A program made the position numbers and the translations under genes. 64,000 bases of DNA from Nostoc sp. HK-01 (lineage in GTDB: Bacteria; Cyanobacteriota; Cyanobacteriia; Cyanobacteriales; Nostocaceae). Numbering within the stretch: position 1 is the first letter of the stretch; each line of letters opens with the position of its first letter. The notes under the pieces were generated by a model. It was not told the DNA's origin, did not search any database, and saw only the letters and a list, made by a program, of their open reading frames with translations. The stretch is from assembly GCA_003990705.1 (NCBI GenBank), contig AP018318.1, forward strand, positions 5,087,501 through 5,151,500. The letters run 5' to 3'. Below, piece by piece: positions 62,000 to 64,000 of this stretch.

Positions 62000-62474
62000 T
62001 GATATTTTTATAACTTTAAATGTGTTGCCAAAATCGTTTAGACTACCTTGTGAATTTATAGAGGCGTATTAAACTACTATAAATTAATTATTTGCTGAAT
62101 ATCAGTGTTATCCTATTAATCTAGCTTTTTATAACCATCAATTAAAATGTTATTTGCCGACTACTTGCGGCATTATGATTAATAAAGTCGATATTCTTTA
62201 CATTATGGTGAGTGAATACTTTATATTAGTTGCGTGTTGTTAAGAATTACAAAAGTCTCTATGCCTGACAAGCACTGGCTATTAAACCTACGTTAAACTG
62301 CTTGAGCAACTTCTAATGATTTAATATTTTCTTTAGAAATTCCCTATCGGACAGTCATTAACTAGTAATCCTGTCATAGTATGAAACATAAGAACACTAT
62401 TATTGCCTGTGTTCACTGAAACAGTTCGTAGACGCAAATTTCTAAGTAACAAACATGCTAGGGGTGTACTGTCC
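62000..62474. other. Intergenic promoter region between smpB and the response regulator
   Basis: About 475 AT-rich bases without a recognised gene lie between divergent smpB and the response-regulator gene. An in-frame upstream start at 62403 lacks a ribosome site. TCTTTACATTATGG (62194-62207) resembles half of an RpaB-type HLR1 site, but the second half is not clear. Nothing else stands out. Confidence 0.4.
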
Positions 62475-63158
62475 ATGCCCTTGACGATCCTTGTGGTGGA
62501 TGACGACCTGGGCACTCGTCTGTCTATTAGTGATTATCTTGAACTGTCTGGCTACTCGGTGATCACAGCTAATGACGGTCAAGAGGCTTTGGCAATGGTA
62601 GAAGAATACCATCCTGATTTAATTGTCACTGATATTGTCATGCCAAGGATGAATGGCTATGAATTGGTACGTCGGGTGCGCCAACAACCAGGATTCCGCT
62701 TATTGCCTGTAATTTTATTAACAGCACGTACCAAAACCCAAGAGAGAATTCTAGGTTATCAGTCGGGGTGTGATTTATATTTACCAAAACCGTTTGAGTT
62801 GGAGGAGTTAGCTGCGGCGATTCGCAATTTGTTGGAGCGATCGCAAATTATTCAATCAGAGTACCGGGTTTCCCATAAAGAAAATGTCACTACTTCAACC
62901 CCAGCAACAGCACTAGAAGCTCATAACTCTGTATTTACCCATCTAGAAAAACCTGAGTTTTTCTCATCTCTGACTTCTAGAGAACAAGAAGTTCTCGAAC
63001 TACTGACTCATGGCTTGTCTAATGTCGAAATGGGTCAACAGTTACACCTGAGTTCGAGAACAGTAGAAAAGTACGTTAGTAGTTTATTAAGAAAAACCGC
63101 TACCAGTAACCGGGCTGAACTGGTGCGGTTTGCCATCAAACATGGTTTAGTAGAATAG
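62475..63158 (+). CDS. Response regulator with REC and LuxR-type HTH domains
   Basis: The ATG at 62475, following AGGGGTG, gives 227 residues. The receiver domain (3-120) has acidic residues DDD at 9-11, phospho-acceptor Asp53 in LIVTDIVMPRMNG, and LPKPFE with the conserved Lys. The C-terminal part (about 160-227) is a LuxR/NarL helix-turn-helix (LTSREQEVLELLTHGLSNVEMGQQLHLSSRTVEKYVSSLLRK). The arrangement matches the Ycf29-like regulators kept in some plastids. No histidine kinase gene is adjacent; the nearest, at 57733, is degenerate. Confidence 0.92.
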   Translation: MPLTILVVDDDLGTRLSISDYLELSGYSVITANDGQEALAMVEEYHPDLIVTDIVMPRMNGYELVRRVRQQPGFRLLPVILLTARTKTQERILGYQSGCDLYLPKPFELEELAAAIRNLLERSQIIQSEYRVSHKENVTTSTPATALEAHNSVFTHLEKPEFFSSLTSREQEVLELLTHGLSNVEMGQQLHLSSRTVEKYVSSLLRKTATSNRAELVRFAIKHGLVE

Positions 63159-63176
63159 GTGCTGGCGCTATATCAA

Positions 63177-63659
63177 TTAAGCTTTTAATTGCTGATTATT
63201 AATCTCCTGAAGTAGCCCTTCACAAGCATCAACCAGTAAATCAATAACTTGATTAAATCTCTCTACGCCGCCGTAGTAGGGATCAGGAACTTCTTTCAGG
63301 CTATGTCGAGTACAAAAATCACACATTAAGCGTACTTTGTCGTGATATTTGCCAGTTGGGTCAAGGGTGAGAATATCCTCATAATTATCTTTATCCATTG
63401 CCAAAATTAAATCAAACTCTTGAAAATCTGACTTGGCAAACTGTCTGGCTCGACCACGCAGTTGAATTCCCAATTTAGCCGCCGCCGCACTCATCCGACG
63501 GTCAGGCTGACTACCAATGTGGTAGCTAGATGTCCCAGCAGAATCACAGCAGATGCTGCTACTTAATCCAGCCTGATCAATCAGATGATTCATGATGTTT
63601 TCCGCCGATGGCGAACGACAAATGTTCCCCAGACAGACAAACAATAGCTTGTAGGGCAT
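63177..63659 (-). CDS. Low-molecular-weight protein-tyrosine phosphatase
   Basis: The ATG at 63659 gives 160 residues beginning MPYKLLFVCLGNICRSPSAE. The P-loop C9-L-G-N-I-C-R15-S is the catalytic CX5R, and Asp126 in VPDPYYGG is the general acid. Such phosphatases often reverse the action of Wzc-type tyrosine kinases or bacterial arginine/tyrosine phosphorylation. A Wzc-like kinase lies about 11 kb away in the window, but a functional tie is only inferred. An in-frame extension to 63689 is unlikely. Confidence 0.93.
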   Translation of the reverse strand: MPYKLLFVCLGNICRSPSAENIMNHLIDQAGLSSSICCDSAGTSSYHIGSQPDRRMSAAAAKLGIQLRGRARQFAKSDFQEFDLILAMDKDNYEDILTLDPTGKYHDKVRLMCDFCTRHSLKEVPDPYYGGVERFNQVIDLLVDACEGLLQEINNQQLKA

Positions 63660-63663
63660 AGAT

Positions 63664-63746
63664 ATTTTTTGTCCTTTGTCACTTGTCATTAGTCATTTGC
63701 CATTTGTACAAACCAATGACTAATGACTATTGACCAATGACTACTA
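63664..63746. repeat. Dispersed heptamer-type repeat cluster
   Basis: GTCCTTTGTCACTTGTCATTAGTCATTTGCC is followed by AATGACTAATGACTATTGACCAATGACTAC, filling the gap between the YbaB-like and phosphatase genes. The two arms are complementary, as in the other members. Confidence 0.65.
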
Positions 63747-63747
63747 A

Positions 63748-64000
63748 TTAAAATCCAGGCAGTTCGAGTCCACTGGTTAATTCTTCCATACGTTCCCGCA
63801 TTGTTGCTGTGGACTTGTTATACGCATCTTTCATTGCCACTGTTATGAGATCAGAAAGTAGTTCTGATCCTTGTGCTAAAGCATCGGGAGAAATTTCGAC
63901 TCGCTTCGGTTCTTGGTTTCCGCTGACAATCACCTTGACCAGACCACCGCCAGCTTCTCCTTGAATTTCCATTTGCTCCAATTCTTCTTGGAGTCGCTTT
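63748..64000 (-). CDS. YbaB/EbfC family nucleoid-associated protein (5' end cut by window edge)
   Basis: The frame is open to the window edge; the visible part reads [29 protein letters not shown] then [11 protein letters not shown] and ends [19 protein letters not shown]-type strands and the following amphipathic helix are the YbaB/EbfC tweezer-like dimer. Members bind DNA and shape the nucleoid. About 30 N-terminal residues are missing beyond the edge. It is probably transcribed ahead of the phosphatase gene. Confidence 0.93.
   Translation of the reverse strand, partial: KRLQEELEQMEIQGEAGGGLVKVIVSGNQEPKRVEISPDALAQGSELLSDLITVAMKDAYNKSTATMRERMEELTSGLELPGF

Noticed and set aside
62194-62207. 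RpaB-type HLR1 promoter element upstream of the response regulator
   Set aside because: Only one half of the direct repeat is visible; chance match in AT-rich DNA is likely.

Overview
The window is chromosomal DNA of a cyanobacterium, most likely a filamentous heterocyst-forming member of the Nostoc/Anabaena group. Evidence seen directly: the octamer GCGATCGC (HIP1) occurs very often in genes and gaps, and heptamer-type tandem repeats (TCAATGG / TGACTATTGAC variants) occur in many gaps. Evidence from families: IctB, CruF, cyanoexosortase A with its associated protein, a DUF3038-DUF4335 pair, PrxQ, and a cyanobacterial COX-like dioxygenase with a catalase-related partner. No rRNA, tRNA or CRISPR array was seen.

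Layout. 1-11.2 kb: peroxiredoxin Q (cut by the edge), a photolyase/cryptochrome split into two genes in reversed domain order, pdxH, an AI-2E-type permease, scpA, a nucleotidyl-sugar synthase, speA, ndk, a TerC protein and an unrecognised gene pair. 11.4-17.5 kb: acetyl-CoA synthetase, then a large NACHT/STAND NTPase ending in pentapeptide repeats, flanked by palindromic repeats and a 21-bp minisatellite. 17.6-24.9 kb: a TPR protein, a MarR-controlled multidrug efflux cluster (marR, emrA-like, two MFS pumps) with candidate operator boxes, and a UbiH-like monooxygenase. 25.3-29.3 kb: an apparent three-gene oxylipin cluster (DUF2235 hydrolase, COX-like fatty acid dioxygenase, catalase-related hydroperoxide lyase). 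29.4-38 kb: YebC, a solute-binding lipoprotein, ribosomal L21/L27, CruF, BioY-like, LspA, an oligopeptide-type permease and Apt. 38-46 kb: the DUF3038/DUF4335 pair and a giant TamB-like protein with a recent internal duplication.

46-64 kb: a TPR protein and two tandem rhomboid proteases whose shared divergent gap holds an intact IS4-type insertion sequence with clear target duplication. Then comes an envelope/polysaccharide block on the minus strand (Wzc-like tyrosine autokinase, Wza-like export protein, cyanoexosortase A and its associated protein, DegT-type sugar aminotransferase). It is followed by a degenerate GAF histidine kinase, ictB, a WGxxGxxG-CTERM small protein, smpB, a REC-LuxR response regulator, a low-molecular-weight tyrosine phosphatase and the end of a YbaB/EbfC gene (cut by the edge).

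The most noteworthy loci are the oxylipin cluster, where a candidate lipase could feed the dioxygenase/lyase pair, the inverted split photolyase with four cysteines placed as in FeS-type photolyases, the NACHT-pentapeptide protein encoded by near-identical 15-bp repeats, and the histidine kinase that has lost its phospho-acceptor histidine.
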